A DNA stretch of 64,000 nt from Sphaerisporangium krabiense (lineage in GTDB: Bacteria; Actinomycetota; Actinomycetes; Streptosporangiales; Streptosporangiaceae), in contig NZ_JACHBR010000001.1 in assembly GCF_014200435.1 (NCBI RefSeq), positions 496,001 through 560,000 of the forward strand, written 5' to 3'. This document shows positions 55,507-64,000 of this stretch, one piece after another; position 1 is the stretch's first letter, and every line of letters begins with the position of its first letter. Position numbers and translations under genes: made by a program. The notes beneath the pieces are model-generated. The model was given only the letters and a program-made list of their open reading frames with translations, searched no databases and was not told where the DNA came from.

Positions 55507-58500
55507 ATGCGGATCATGCTTACCGTGGTCTCGGAGCACGGCCACCGCGACGTGGTGGCCGAGGGCGACGAGGAGACCACGGTCGCGGGGCTCGCCGCCG
55601 CCCTGAAGGGCGTGCCGGAGGAGACCCTGGGCAACGTCGTACGTCTGGCCCGGGCACGGGCGCCGTACGGCATGGGCGGGCGCCCGCGCCCGGCGGCCAA
55701 GGCCGGGCCCGGCCCCGAGGTGCCGTCCTTATGGGTGGACGGCAGGCGGCTCGACCCGGACGCGCCCGTGGTGGCCGCGCTGCGCGACGGCGACCTGGTG
55801 ACGCTGGACCAGCGGACGGCCGGGGCCACGGTGCTGGCGGAGCCGGGCGGCGTGGCCGAGGTCAGGGTCGTGGGCGGCCCGGCCGCCGGGTCGGTGCACC
55901 GGCTGGGCCTCGGCGTGCACGTCATCGGCTCGGGCCCGGCGTGCGCGGTGCCGGTGGACGATCCGGACATGCCCGCGGAGGCCGTGGAGATCCGGGTCAC
56001 GCCGGACGAGGTGCTGGTGCGGTCGGTCACGCCGCCGGGCAGGGAACCGGCGGAGCGGCCGCGCCGCGGCGCCCGGCGGGCGCGGCGCGCCGCCTCGGAG
56101 CCCGTGGACCTCGGCGCGCCGGCCCACGAGATCATCGGCGCCATGGTGCGCGGGACCACCTACTCCGCCGCCCACGTCGCGGGCGAGCAGGTCGGCGCGC
56201 CACGCCCCTGGCCGGAAGGCGCCCCGCTGACCTGCGGGAACTCGGTGCTCGTGCTGCGGGCGACCGAGGCGCCCGACGCCCACCTCGACGCGCTGCCCGA
56301 GGGCGGGCTCGCCTACAACCGGCCGCCGCGCCTGCGTCCCGCCGAGCGGCGCAGGAGGTTCGAGGTGCCCGCCGAGCCGTCCCGGGGCGAGGGCATGCGC
56401 CTGCAACTGCTGGCCGCCTTCCTGCCCGCCGTGCTCGGCCTGGCCCTGGCCTGGGTGTTCCAGATGTGGTTCTACCTGCTGATCGCGCTCATGACCCCGA
56501 TGATCATGATCGGGCAGTGGATCAGCGACCGCCGGCACGGGCGCAGGAAGTACCGCCAGGACCTCAAGGCGTACAAGGAGCGGCAGGCCGCGTTCAAGGC
56601 CGCCGTCGAGAAGGCCAGGGCCGTGAACGAGGTGGAACGCCGCGCCGCCTCCCCCGACCCGGCCGAGCTGCTGCTGACCGCCACCGGCCCCCGCGGGCGG
56701 CTGTGGGAGCGCAGGAGCCACGACCCCGACGCCCTGCGCCTGCGCGTCGGCCTCGCCGACCTGCCCGCGGAGATCGAGTTCGTGCCCGAGCGCGGCGCCT
56801 CCGCCGACCTGGCGATGCCCGAGCCGCCGACCTCCGGCGCCGTGCCGGTGTCGCTGGCCATGCGGCGGCTGGGCGTGGCCGGCGTGACCGGGCCGCGGGA
56901 CACCGCGCTCGGCGTCGCCCGCTCGCTGGTCGGCGCCGCCGTCACCCTGCACAGCCCGCGCGACCTGGCCGTGGTCGTGCTCTGCGCCAACGCCGACGGC
57001 GCGGCCCGGTGGAACTGGGCCCGCTGGCTGCCGCACTGCGCCCCCCGCGACGCCGACGCCGTCGCGCTGGTCGGCGCCGACCCCGAGGCGGCGGCCCAGC
57101 GCGTCTCCGAGCTGGCCGCGCTGATCGCCACGCGCCTCGGCGACGACGACCCGCAAGGGATGCTCGGCGCGGTCAAGTCGTGGGGCCGCTCCTTCCAGCC
57201 CGGCGAGGAGCCGCTGTACGCCTCCTACGACGACCGGCCCTACGACGTGCTGGTGATCCTGGACGGCGCCCAGGTGCTGCGCGGCCTGCCCGGGATGCCG
57301 CAGGTGCTCAGGCAGGGCCCGCGCGCCGGGGTCTACACGATCGCGATCGACGAGGACCAGCGGCTGCTCCCCGAGGAGTGCGCCACCGTGGTCGACTGCG
57401 GCGAGAGCGGCTTCGTCCGGCTGCGGGGCGGCGGCCTGGACGCCATCGGCGAGATCCTCGCCGACCGCGTCTCCGCCGCCTGGTGCGACCGCCTGGCGCG
57501 GTCCCTGGCCCCGCTGCGCGACGTGAGCAGGGACGACGCGACCGCCGTCCTGCCCGGCTCGGTGCGGCTGCTGGACCTGCTGGCGCTGCCCGCCCCGACC
57601 GGCCGGGCGATCGCCTCCCGCTGGCGCGCCGGCGGCCGTACGACCCGGGTGCCGATCGGCGTCGGGCCCGAGGGCCCCTTCAGCGTGGACCTGCGCACCG
57701 ACGGCCCGCACGCGCTGGTCGCGGGCACCACCGGCGCGGGCAAGTCCGAGCTGCTGCAGACCCTCATCTGCTCGCTCGCCGTGGCCAACCGGCCGGACGA
57801 GATGACGTTCGTGCTGATCGACTACAAGGGCGGGGCCGCGTTCAAGGAGTGCGTGCGCCTGCCGCACACCGTCGGCATGGTCAGCGACCTCGACGAGCAC
57901 CTCACCCAGCGGGCCCTGTCCTCGCTGGCCGCCGAGATCCGCCGCAGGGAGCGCCTGCTGCTCGCCGCCGGGGCCAAGGACATCGACGACTACCAGGAGC
58001 TCGACGGCCCGCGCGCGCCGCTGCCCCGCCTGCTGCTGATCATCGACGAGTTCGCCGCCATGGTGTCGGAGCTGCCCGACTTCGTGGACGGCCTGGTCGA
58101 CATCGCCCGGCGCGGCCGGTCGCTCGGCATCCACCTGGTGCTCGCGACCCAGCGCCCCGCCGGCGTCGTCACCGCCGACATCCAGGCCAACACCTCGCTG
58201 CGCATCGCCCTGCGGGTCACCGAGCCCGCCGAGTCCGCCGACGTCATCTCCGGCCCGGAGGCCGCCCACATCTCCAAGTCCACGCCCGGCCGCTGCTACG
58301 TGCGCTCGGGCGCCGCGCCCGCCCAGCCGGTCCAGACGGCCAGGATCGGCGGCAGGGCCGTGGAGGGCGGGAGGACGAGCGCGGGCCCGAAGGTCGTGGA
58401 GGTCGGCTGGCGCGACCTCGGCCACCCGCTGCGCACGGCCCCCGAGCCCGTCACCGCCGGGCTGTCGTCCACCGCGCCGGCGAGCGACCTCGCCGTCCTG

Positions 58501-60135
58501 GTGGACGCGGTCGTCGACGCCGCGCGCGTCGCGGGCGTGCCCGGCCAGCCCAGCCCATGGCTGCCGCCGCTGCCGGAGTCGATGCTGCTGGACGACCTGG
58601 ACGGCCCGCCGGCCCCGGCCGGCCGGGAGGTGCCGCCGCTGCCGTTCGGCGTCACCGACCTGCCCGCCGCGCAGGACCGCAGGCCTCTCGCCCTCGACCT
58701 GCCGCACGGCGGCCACCTGCTGATCGCGGGCACGGCGCGCACGGGCAGGTCCACCGCGCTGCGCACGCTGGCGGCCTCCATCGCGCGGCTCGCCTCGCCG
58801 CAGGACGTCCACCTGCACGCCATCGACTGCGGGTCGGGGGCGCTGCTGCCGTTCGTGGCGCTCCCCCACTGCGGCGCGGTCGTCACCCGCGACCAGCTCG
58901 ACCGCGTCGAGCGCCTGCTGGCCCGCCTGCGCGCCGAGATCGGGCGCAGGCAGCAGGTGCTCGCCGAGGCCGGGTACGCCTCCCTGGCCGAGGCGCGGCA
59001 GGCCGCGGGGCCGCACTCGACGCTGCGGATGCCGTGGCTGGTGCTCCTGCTGGACCGCTGGGAGGGCTTCGCCGCCGCGTTCGAGGGCTACGACTACGGG
59101 CGGCTGCTGGAGTCGCTGATGCAACTGCTGCGCGAGGGGCCCGCCGTCGGGCTGCGCGCCGTGGTCACCGCCGACAGGTCCGGGCTGCTCGGGCAGATCT
59201 CCACGCTCTTCGACGATCGCCTGATCATGCGGCTGGCCGACCCCGCCGACTACGGCCTCGCCGGGCTGCCGCCGCGCGCCCTGCCCACCGTCATGCCGCC
59301 CGGGCGCGCGCTGTCGGTCGGCGAGCAGGGCGTGACCGAGAACCAGATCGCGCTGCTCGACGACGACCCGTCCGGGCCGGCCCAGGTCGCCGTCCTGCAG
59401 TCCCTGGCCAAGAAGTCCGCCGAGCGGTTCCCCTCGCCCGCCTCGCTGCTGCGGGTGGACGCGCTGCCGATGCGCGTCACCGCCGCCCAGGCGCTCGACC
59501 TGGTCGCCGGGTTCACGCCTCCTTCGCCGCTGTGGGCGCTGCTCGGCGCGGGCGGCGACTCGCTGGCGCCGCTCGGCGTCGACCTGCTCGCGCAGGGCCC
59601 GGCCGCGGTGGTGGCGGGCCCGTCCAGGTCCGGGCGGTCCTCGGCGCTGCTCACGGCCGCGCGCTCGCTGCTCGGCCAGGACACCCCCGTCGCCGTGGTG
59701 GCCCCGCGCCGCAGCCCCCTGCGCGACCTGGCCGGGCAGGACGGCGTCCTCGGGGTGGTCTCCGCGGAGGGGGAGGACCTGCCCGCCGTGCTGCTCGGAC
59801 ACGACCGGTACGTCGTGCTGGTGGACGACGCCGAGCTGATCTCGCCGGACTCCCCGCTCGGCATGGCCCTGGAGAGCACGCTGCGCAGCGGCAGGGACGG
59901 CGAGCACGGCCTGCTGGTCGCGGGCACCACGGGCGACCTGGCGACCGCCTACCGCGGCTTCGTGGCCGAGGCGCGCAAGTCACGCACCGGGCTGCTGCTG
60001 TCGGTGCAGAGCCCCGCCGACGGCGACCTGTTCAACGTGCGCCTGCCGCGCGGCGCGGTGGGCGGGCCGCCCGGGCGGGGGCTGCTGGTGATCTCGGGCA
60101 CGGTCACGCCGATCCAGGCGGCCCTGAGCGCGTGA
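55507..60135 (+). CDS. EssC/EccC-type FtsK/SpoIIIE secretion ATPase with N-terminal FHA region
   Basis: A 1542-residue membrane ATPase of the type VII secretion class. Residues 1-110 look ubiquitin-like, an FHA-like domain follows (about 115-190), then two membrane helices at about 300-337 and a coiled segment. Three FtsK modules follow. The first is intact, with Walker A GTTGAGKSE at about 740, Walker B LLLIIDEFAAM and LATQRPAGVV. The second (GTARTGRST, about 1075) and third (GPSRSGRSS, about 1371) have degenerate P-loops lacking lysine, as usual in EssC/EccC where only module 1 is strongly active. FHA domains before the helices resemble firmicute EssC more than mycobacterial EccC. The WXG100 gene nearby is the probable substrate. 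Confidence 0.88.
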   Translation: MRIMLTVVSEHGHRDVVAEGDEETTVAGLAAALKGVPEETLGNVVRLARARAPYGMGGRPRPAAKAGPGPEVPSLWVDGRRLDPDAPVVAALRDGDLVTLDQRTAGATVLAEPGGVAEVRVVGGPAAGSVHRLGLGVHVIGSGPACAVPVDDPDMPAEAVEIRVTPDEVLVRSVTPPGREPAERPRRGARRARRAASEPVDLGAPAHEIIGAMVRGTTYSAAHVAGEQVGAPRPWPEGAPLTCGNSVLVLRATEAPDAHLDALPEGGLAYNRPPRLRPAERRRRFEVPAEPSRGEGMRLQLLAAFLPAVLGLALAWVFQMWFYLLIALMTPMIMIGQWISDRRHGRRKYRQDLKAYKERQAAFKAAVEKARAVNEVERRAASPDPAELLLTATGPRGRLWERRSHDPDALRLRVGLADLPAEIEFVPERGASADLAMPEPPTSGAVPVSLAMRRLGVAGVTGPRDTALGVARSLVGAAVTLHSPRDLAVVVLCANADGAARWNWARWLPHCAPRDADAVALVGADPEAAAQRVSELAALIATRLGDDDPQGMLGAVKSWGRSFQPGEEPLYASYDDRPYDVLVILDGAQVLRGLPGMPQVLRQGPRAGVYTIAIDEDQRLLPEECATVVDCGESGFVRLRGGGLDAIGEILADRVSAAWCDRLARSLAPLRDVSRDDATAVLPGSVRLLDLLALPAPTGRAIASRWRAGGRTTRVPIGVGPEGPFSVDLRTDGPHALVAGTTGAGKSELLQTLICSLAVANRPDEMTFVLIDYKGGAAFKECVRLPHTVGMVSDLDEHLTQRALSSLAAEIRRRERLLLAAGAKDIDDYQELDGPRAPLPRLLLIIDEFAAMVSELPDFVDGLVDIARRGRSLGIHLVLATQRPAGVVTADIQANTSLRIALRVTEPAESADVISGPEAAHISKSTPGRCYVRSGAAPAQPVQTARIGGRAVEGGRTSAGPKVVEVGWRDLGHPLRTAPEPVTAGLSSTAPASDLAVLVDAVVDAARVAGVPGQPSPWLPPLPESMLLDDLDGPPAPAGREVPPLPFGVTDLPAAQDRRPLALDLPHGGHLLIAGTARTGRSTALRTLAASIARLASPQDVHLHAIDCGSGALLPFVALPHCGAVVTRDQLDRVERLLARLRAEIGRRQQVLAEAGYASLAEARQAAGPHSTLRMPWLVLLLDRWEGFAAAFEGYDYGRLLESLMQLLREGPAVGLRAVVTADRSGLLGQISTLFDDRLIMRLADPADYGLAGLPPRALPTVMPPGRALSVGEQGVTENQIALLDDDPSGPAQVAVLQSLAKKSAERFPSPASLLRVDALPMRVTAAQALDLVAGFTPPSPLWALLGAGGDSLAPLGVDLLAQGPAAVVAGPSRSGRSSALLTAARSLLGQDTPVAVVAPRRSPLRDLAGQDGVLGVVSAEGEDLPAVLLGHDRYVVLVDDAELISPDSPLGMALESTLRSGRDGEHGLLVAGTTGDLATAYRGFVAEARKSRTGLLLSVQSPADGDLFNVRLPRGAVGGPPGRGLLVISGTVTPIQAALSA

Positions 60136-60144
60136 GGCCGGCCG

Positions 60145-60654
60145 CTACCGGCAGCCCGGGCTGCCGTCGTCCGGGCGGAAGCACTCGATCGGGCCGCCGA
60201 ACGTCGAGGTGACCGTGAACGTCATGCCGGGCAGCAGGGGGACGGCCGCGACCGCGTTCCCCTGGACCGTCACGCCGCGCTGGTCCCCCCTCTCCCAGGC
60301 CCGCACGGTCACCGAACCGAGCATCCTGGGGCCGACGTCGCGCACGATGGCCCGCGCCCGCGCCTCGGCGGCGCCACGCCACCCCGGCGAGCCCGTGCCG
60401 GCCGCCCTGGCGATCCTGGCGCCCTCGCGCGCGGCGGCGTCGGCGACCTGCCTGCCGTGGAAGACCAGCGCGAACTGCACGACCAGCAGGATGACGATCA
60501 GCACCACGGGCATGATCAGCGCCAGCTCGACCACCGAGGCGCCGCGGTCGCCGTCCCGGGACGGCGCGGCCCGGCCGTGGAAGCCCACCGGCCGGGCCGT
60601 GACGCGGAACGGGGACGGCGAGCCGGTCGCCGTCCCCGTCGCGCCGCGTCTCAC
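60145..60654 (-). CDS. Second TadE-like pseudopilin, next to a WXG100 gene
   Basis: A 169-residue protein. A 35-residue basic lead ends in a prepilin site DRG/ASVVELALIMPVVL, with glutamate at +5 and a strong helix (VVLIVILLVVQFALVFHG). The mature part has ADAAAREGARIARAAGTG, typical of TadE, and ends with two cysteines (ECFRPDDGSPGCR). GTG 60654 follows the WXG100 stop by 10 bases, so they are probably co-transcribed. Its stop is 9 bases from the converging ATPase gene. It is about 11 kb from the main tad operon. Confidence 0.85.
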   Translation of the reverse strand: MRRGATGTATGSPSPFRVTARPVGFHGRAAPSRDGDRGASVVELALIMPVVLIVILLVVQFALVFHGRQVADAAAREGARIARAAGTGSPGWRGAAEARARAIVRDVGPRMLGSVTVRAWERGDQRGVTVQGNAVAAVPLLPGMTFTVTSTFGGPIECFRPDDGSPGCR

Positions 60655-60664
60655 GTTCGCCGCG

Positions 60665-60937
60665 CTATCGCGTCGCGGACTCGATGTTGCCGCGGTAGGT
60701 GTTGATGATGCGGGACGCCTCGGCCAGTTCCTCCGACATCCGCTGGAACGCCTGCCGGTAGTTCTGCCAGGCGCCGCCGAACCGGGTGGCCCCGGGGCCC
60801 GTCCACGCCGTGCCGACCTTCGCGGCCTCGCGGTCGAGCGCCGCCATCGTCTGACGCACCTGCTCGGCCTGCTGCGTGAACTGGGCGGCCATGTTCTGCA
60901 TTTCCGCGGGGTCGCCGCCGAGCAAGCTCTGGCTCAT
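60665..60937 (-). CDS. WXG100-family protein (Esx-like)
   Basis: A 90-residue helical-hairpin protein secreted by type VII systems in relatives. The WXG turn is W45-T-G47 (GTAWTGPGATRF), flanked by two amphipathic helices (MQNMAAQFTQQAEQVRQTM and QRMSEELAEASRIINTY). ATG 60937 gives the standard length. It has no paired second Esx gene; the adjacent gene is a TadE-like pseudopilin. It converges on the EssC-type ATPase gene. Confidence 0.93.
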   Translation of the reverse strand: MSQSLLGGDPAEMQNMAAQFTQQAEQVRQTMAALDREAAKVGTAWTGPGATRFGGAWQNYRQAFQRMSEELAEASRIINTYRGNIESATR

Positions 60938-61140
60938 GCCGGTCTCCTTGAGGGTCGACTGCACACAGGGGGTGGCCAAACGCCCCTACCTTAGACGTCC
61001 AACCCCTAAGATGCACTGCTTATATCGACTGGTTATCGCCTTCCCCGCCCGTGCGCCGGCGCCGGGTTCCCCGAATCCCGGGGAGGGGGTAGGGGTCACC
61101 TGAGATCAGAGGACGCCTACACTCCGTGGAAGGCGCAACG

Positions 61141-61177
61141 CCCCCTTGGGAGGACAGAGCCCCCTTGGGGCCCCTTG
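61141..61177 (+). repeat. Short direct repeats before accA
   Basis: CCCCCTTGGG (61141-61150) and CCCCCTTGGGG (61160-61170) are 19 bases apart and are followed by CCCCTTG (61171-61177). They lie within 65 bases of the accA start and could be a regulator site in the promoter/leader; function not shown. Confidence 0.35.
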
Positions 61178-61204
61178 CGAGGAACAGGAAAGGGACGACC
61201 TCGG

Positions 61205-62947
61205 GTGGAGAAGGTCCTGATCGCCAACCGTGGCGAGATAGCCGTGCGGATCGCCCGCGCATGCAAGGACGCCGGGCTGGGCAGCGTGGCCGTGTACGCG
61301 GAGCAAGACCTCGACGCGCTGCACGTCCGCATGACCGACGAGGCCTACGCCCTCGGCGGCCAGACCCCCGCGGAGACCTATCTCGACATCGGCAAGCTGC
61401 TGGACGTCGCGGCCCGGTCGGGCGCCGACGCCGTGCACCCGGGATACGGCTTCCTGGCGGAGAACGCCGAGTTCGCCCAGGCCGTGATCGACGCCGGCCT
61501 GGTGTGGATCGGCCCGCCCCCCGCGGCGATCACCGCGCTCGGCGACAAGGTCGCGGCGCGGCACATCGCCCAGCGCGTGGGCGCGCCGCTGGTGGCGGGC
61601 ACCCCCGACCCGGTGTCCGGGGTGGACGAGGTCATCGAGTTCGCCTCCGAGCACGGCCTGCCGATCGCGATCAAGGCGGCGTTCGGCGGCGGCGGGCGCG
61701 GCCTCAAGGTCGCCCGCACGCTCGAAGAGATCCCCGAGCTGTACGAGTCCGCGGTGCGCGAGGCGGTGACGGCCTTCGGGCGCGGCGAGTGCTTCGTCGA
61801 GCGCTACCTCGACCGGCCCCGCCACGTCGAGACCCAGTGCCTGGCCGACAAGCACGGCAACGTGGTCGTGATCTCCACGCGCGACTGCTCGCTCCAGCGC
61901 CGCCACCAGAAGCTCGTGGAGGAGGCGCCGGCCCCGTTCCTCTCCCCCGAGCAGCTCGACCTCCTCTACTCCTCCTCCAAGGCCATCCTCAAGGAGGCCG
62001 GCTACGCCGGGGCGGGCACCTGCGAGTTCCTGGTCGGCCAGGACGGCACCATCTCCTTCCTCGAGGTCAACACCCGCCTGCAGGTCGAGCATCCGGTCAG
62101 CGAAGAGGTCACCGGCATCGACCTGGTGCGCGAGATGTTCCGCGTCGCCGACGGCGAGCCCATCGGCTACGGCGACCCCGAGGTGCGCGGCCACTCGATC
62201 GAGTTCCGGATCAACGCCGAGGACGCCGGCCGCAACTTCCTGCCGAGCCCCGGCACGCTGACCGCCATGCGCGTCCCCGCCGGCCCCGGCGTCCGCCTGG
62301 ACGCGGGGTACGAGCCGGGCATGACCGTGCCGCAGTCGTTCGACTCCCTGGTCGCCAAGCTGGTCATCACCGGCCGCACCCGCGAGGAGGCGCTGGCGCG
62401 CTCGCGCCGCGCCCTGGCGGAGTTCGAGATCGAGGGCATGCCCACCGTCCTGCCGTTCCACCGCGCCGTCGTGACCGACCCGGCCTTCACCGGCGAGCCG
62501 TTCGGCGTGCACACCCGGTGGATCGAGACCGAGTTCGCCGGCGCGATCGAGCCCTACGCCGGCGACGTCTCCGCCGAGGAGCCGTCCGAGCGCGAGCGCG
62601 TGGTCGTCGAGGTCGGCGGCAAGCGCCTGGAGGTCGTGCTGCCCGCCGCCACCGCCGCGGCCCGGCAGCCCGCGGCCAGGAAGCCGGCCCGCCGCGCGGG
62701 CGGCAGGGGCGCGGCGGCGGCCGCCGGGGGCGACGCCCTGGTCAGCCCGATGCAGGGCACGATCGTGAAGGTGGCGGCGTCCGACGGGGACGTCGTGCAG
62801 GCCGGCGACGTCATCGTGGTACTCGAGGCCATGAAGATGGAGCAGCCGCTCACCGCGCACAAGGCGGGCGCCGTCACCGGGCTCGAAGCCGCCGTGGGGC
62901 AGACCATCACGGCGGGCGCCGCGATCTGCGAAATCAAGGACGTCTGA
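61205..62947 (+). CDS. accA: Acyl-CoA carboxylase alpha chain: biotin carboxylase with biotin carrier domain
   Basis: This subunit carboxylates its own biotin using ATP and bicarbonate and passes the group to AccD. The 580-residue protein starts [19 protein letters not shown] (GTG 61205) and has the ATP-grasp glycine loop [13 protein letters not shown], the [15 protein letters not shown] catalytic segment and a C-terminal carrier domain with EAMKMEQ, biotin lysine near residue 544. An Ala/Arg-rich linker joins the two. The beta and epsilon chains are at 18.3-20.1 kb and the biotin ligase at 8.7 kb. Confidence 0.96.
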   Translation: MEKVLIANRGEIAVRIARACKDAGLGSVAVYAEQDLDALHVRMTDEAYALGGQTPAETYLDIGKLLDVAARSGADAVHPGYGFLAENAEFAQAVIDAGLVWIGPPPAAITALGDKVAARHIAQRVGAPLVAGTPDPVSGVDEVIEFASEHGLPIAIKAAFGGGGRGLKVARTLEEIPELYESAVREAVTAFGRGECFVERYLDRPRHVETQCLADKHGNVVVISTRDCSLQRRHQKLVEEAPAPFLSPEQLDLLYSSSKAILKEAGYAGAGTCEFLVGQDGTISFLEVNTRLQVEHPVSEEVTGIDLVREMFRVADGEPIGYGDPEVRGHSIEFRINAEDAGRNFLPSPGTLTAMRVPAGPGVRLDAGYEPGMTVPQSFDSLVAKLVITGRTREEALARSRRALAEFEIEGMPTVLPFHRAVVTDPAFTGEPFGVHTRWIETEFAGAIEPYAGDVSAEEPSERERVVVEVGGKRLEVVLPAATAAARQPAARKPARRAGGRGAAAAAGGDALVSPMQGTIVKVAASDGDVVQAGDVIVVLEAMKMEQPLTAHKAGAVTGLEAAVGQTITAGAAICEIKDV

Positions 62948-63051
62948 CCGCACCGGACGCGCACGCCGCGTTGTCCAGCGGATACGGTTGCCAATCGAGG
63001 AACCTTTGACGACCCCCCATTCGTCCTGTAGGGCGAAGGAGGCATATAGCC

Positions 63052-64000
63052 GTGACCACTCATTCGGTGCGCCGCGCGGCGGCCACAGTCGTGGCCGCCC
63101 TGGTCGGCCTTTTCACGCTGCTCGCGCTGGCGCCCTCGGCGCTGGCCGCGGCCCCGCCCGACCCGAACACGATCGTGGCGGGTTGGAAGAACAGCAAGGA
63201 CCATCTGTACGTGGGGCCGGGCGTCACATTGAGCTCCGACCAGCAATCCGGCATCCGTGACGCGCTGAAGGGCGCCGACAGCCCGATCTACGTCGCCGCG
63301 CTGGCCGACGGGACGGTGACCAGCAACTCGGCCGCCGGCAACCTGATCAGCGCGCTCGGGCAGGCGCTGGCCCGCGAGGGCAAGAACCGCGTCACCGTGG
63401 CGATCCTGGACGGCAACTCGCTGTTCGCGGGGTCCTCCGCGATCCGCAGGACCGGCCTCGCCGGGAACATCGCCGAGGCGGCCGTCGCGAACAACAAGGA
63501 CGTCGTCTCCGGCATGGAGGACTTCGTCAACCGCGTCGACAAGGCGGTCAGCGGCGACACCCGCGGCGCCCTGAAGACCGGCAGCGCCGCGGGCGGCGGC
63601 GGTGGCGGCGGCGTCCTCATCGGCATCCTGGTGCTCGCCGTCGCGGGGGGCCTGGGCATCTTCCTGATCTCGCGCAAGAAGAAGCGCGACCGGGAGCGCC
63701 GCGAGGCCGCCGAGCTGGCCGCCGTCAAGCAGACCGTCGAGGAGGACGTCACCAAGTTCGGCGAGGAGATCACCGCGCTGGACCTCGACGTCAAGGTGGC
63801 GGGCAACCGCGCCTCCGACCAGGACGACTGGCGCCAGGCCCTCGACTCCTACGAGCGGGCCAAGACCGAGCTCGCCGCGGTCAAGCGCGTGGACGAGCTG
63901 CGCGGCGTGACCACCGCGCTGGAGGAGGGGCGCTACGCCCTGGCCTGCGTGAAGGCCCGCGTGAACAACCAGCCGCTCCCCGAGCGGCGCGCGCCCTGCT
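63052..64000 (+). CDS. Membrane protein with TPM-like extracellular part, cut by window edge
   Basis: The first 316 residues are visible. A signal peptide (VRRAAATVVAALVGLFTLLALAPSALA) trimmed to its core AALVGLFTLLALAPSALA is followed by a domain that resembles TPM-type extracytoplasmic domains (GVTLSSDQQSGIRDAL, NRVTVAILDGNSLFAG). A poly-Gly stretch leads into a membrane helix (GVLIGILVLAVAGGLGIFLI), then a basic stop-transfer and a cytoplasmic coiled-coil-rich region (AKTELAAVKRVDELRGV). GTG 63052 has a GAAGGAGG ribosome site. The function is unknown; the 3' end lies outside the window. Confidence 0.8.
   Translation, partial: MTTHSVRRAAATVVAALVGLFTLLALAPSALAAAPPDPNTIVAGWKNSKDHLYVGPGVTLSSDQQSGIRDALKGADSPIYVAALADGTVTSNSAAGNLISALGQALAREGKNRVTVAILDGNSLFAGSSAIRRTGLAGNIAEAAVANNKDVVSGMEDFVNRVDKAVSGDTRGALKTGSAAGGGGGGGVLIGILVLAVAGGLGIFLISRKKKRDRERREAAELAAVKQTVEEDVTKFGEEITALDLDVKVAGNRASDQDDWRQALDSYERAKTELAAVKRVDELRGVTTALEEGRYALACVKARVNNQPLPERRAPC

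Noticed and set aside
55729-59907. A 1392-residue minus-strand open frame opposite the secretion ATPase
   Set aside because: Shadow frame without motifs. The plus strand carries FHA, FtsK Walker motifs and good codon bias.
60149-60166. An 18-base palindrome (CGGCAGCCC and its complement) as terminator for the secretion ATPase
   Set aside because: It lies inside the 3' coding end of the TadE-like gene, has no loop or T run, and its bases are explained by the codons there. It may still slow RNA polymerase, but I cannot support a terminator.

Overview
The window is a high-GC actinomycete chromosome segment, most plausibly from the Streptosporangiales or a close relative; I cannot name the genus. 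Evidence for an actinomycete is a mycothiol-dependent formaldehyde/S-nitrosomycothiol reductase, DtxR/IdeR-type iron boxes, an acyl-CoA carboxylase epsilon subunit, a Gram-positive style Tad locus without secretin, a WXG100 protein, strong G/C third-codon bias and many GTG starts.

Layout. 1-9.5 kb is core and mostly on the minus strand: purE (cut by the left edge) and purK, a lipoprotein, a GtrA membrane protein (plus), a histidine kinase/OmpR-type regulator pair, bfr with a 59-residue bfd under two iron boxes, an MscR/metallo-hydrolase pair, a PH-domain membrane protein and birA. 9.8-13 kb (plus) is an FdhF/YdeP-type molybdoenzyme with fdhD, closed by a strong inverted repeat shared with ppc. 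13-18.3 kb (minus) is ppc and an ABC-2 exporter. 18.3-23.3 kb (plus) is accD-accE, a NYN-domain protein, an Ada-AlkA fusion and ogt.

23.3-42.2 kb is the standout: a two-gene Tc (ABC) toxin operon on the minus strand. It encodes a 3485-residue TcA-like subunit and a 2787-residue fused TcB-TcC/Rhs protein. The TcA-like subunit has the family's C-terminal TcB-binding sequence plus Cys-rich and His-rich inserts. No holin, chitinase, immunity gene or mobile element lies beside it.

42.9-53.6 kb (minus) is a complete-looking Tad/Flp pilus assembly operon: cpaB, tadZ, tadA, tadB, tadC, flp, tadE, a tadG-like gene, then a membrane LysM-BTAD protein and two exported proteins. A rho-independent terminator at its end separates it from the Tc operon. 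54-64 kb holds cutA, a cluster of DnaA-box-like sequences away from any dnaA gene, a COG4315-type lipoprotein, an FHA-containing EssC/EccC-type FtsK ATPase, a convergent WXG100-TadE pair, the biotin carboxylase/BCCP alpha chain that would partner AccD/AccE, and a membrane protein cut by the right edge.

How genes work together: birA (biotinylation), accA, accD and accE form one acyl-CoA carboxylase set spread over 52 kb. Bfd releases iron stored by Bfr, and both sit under iron control. FdhD sulfurates the cofactor of the neighbouring molybdoenzyme. The ATPase, WXG100 and TadE genes suggest a reduced type VII-like export module. I saw no tRNA, rRNA, CRISPR array or insertion sequence.
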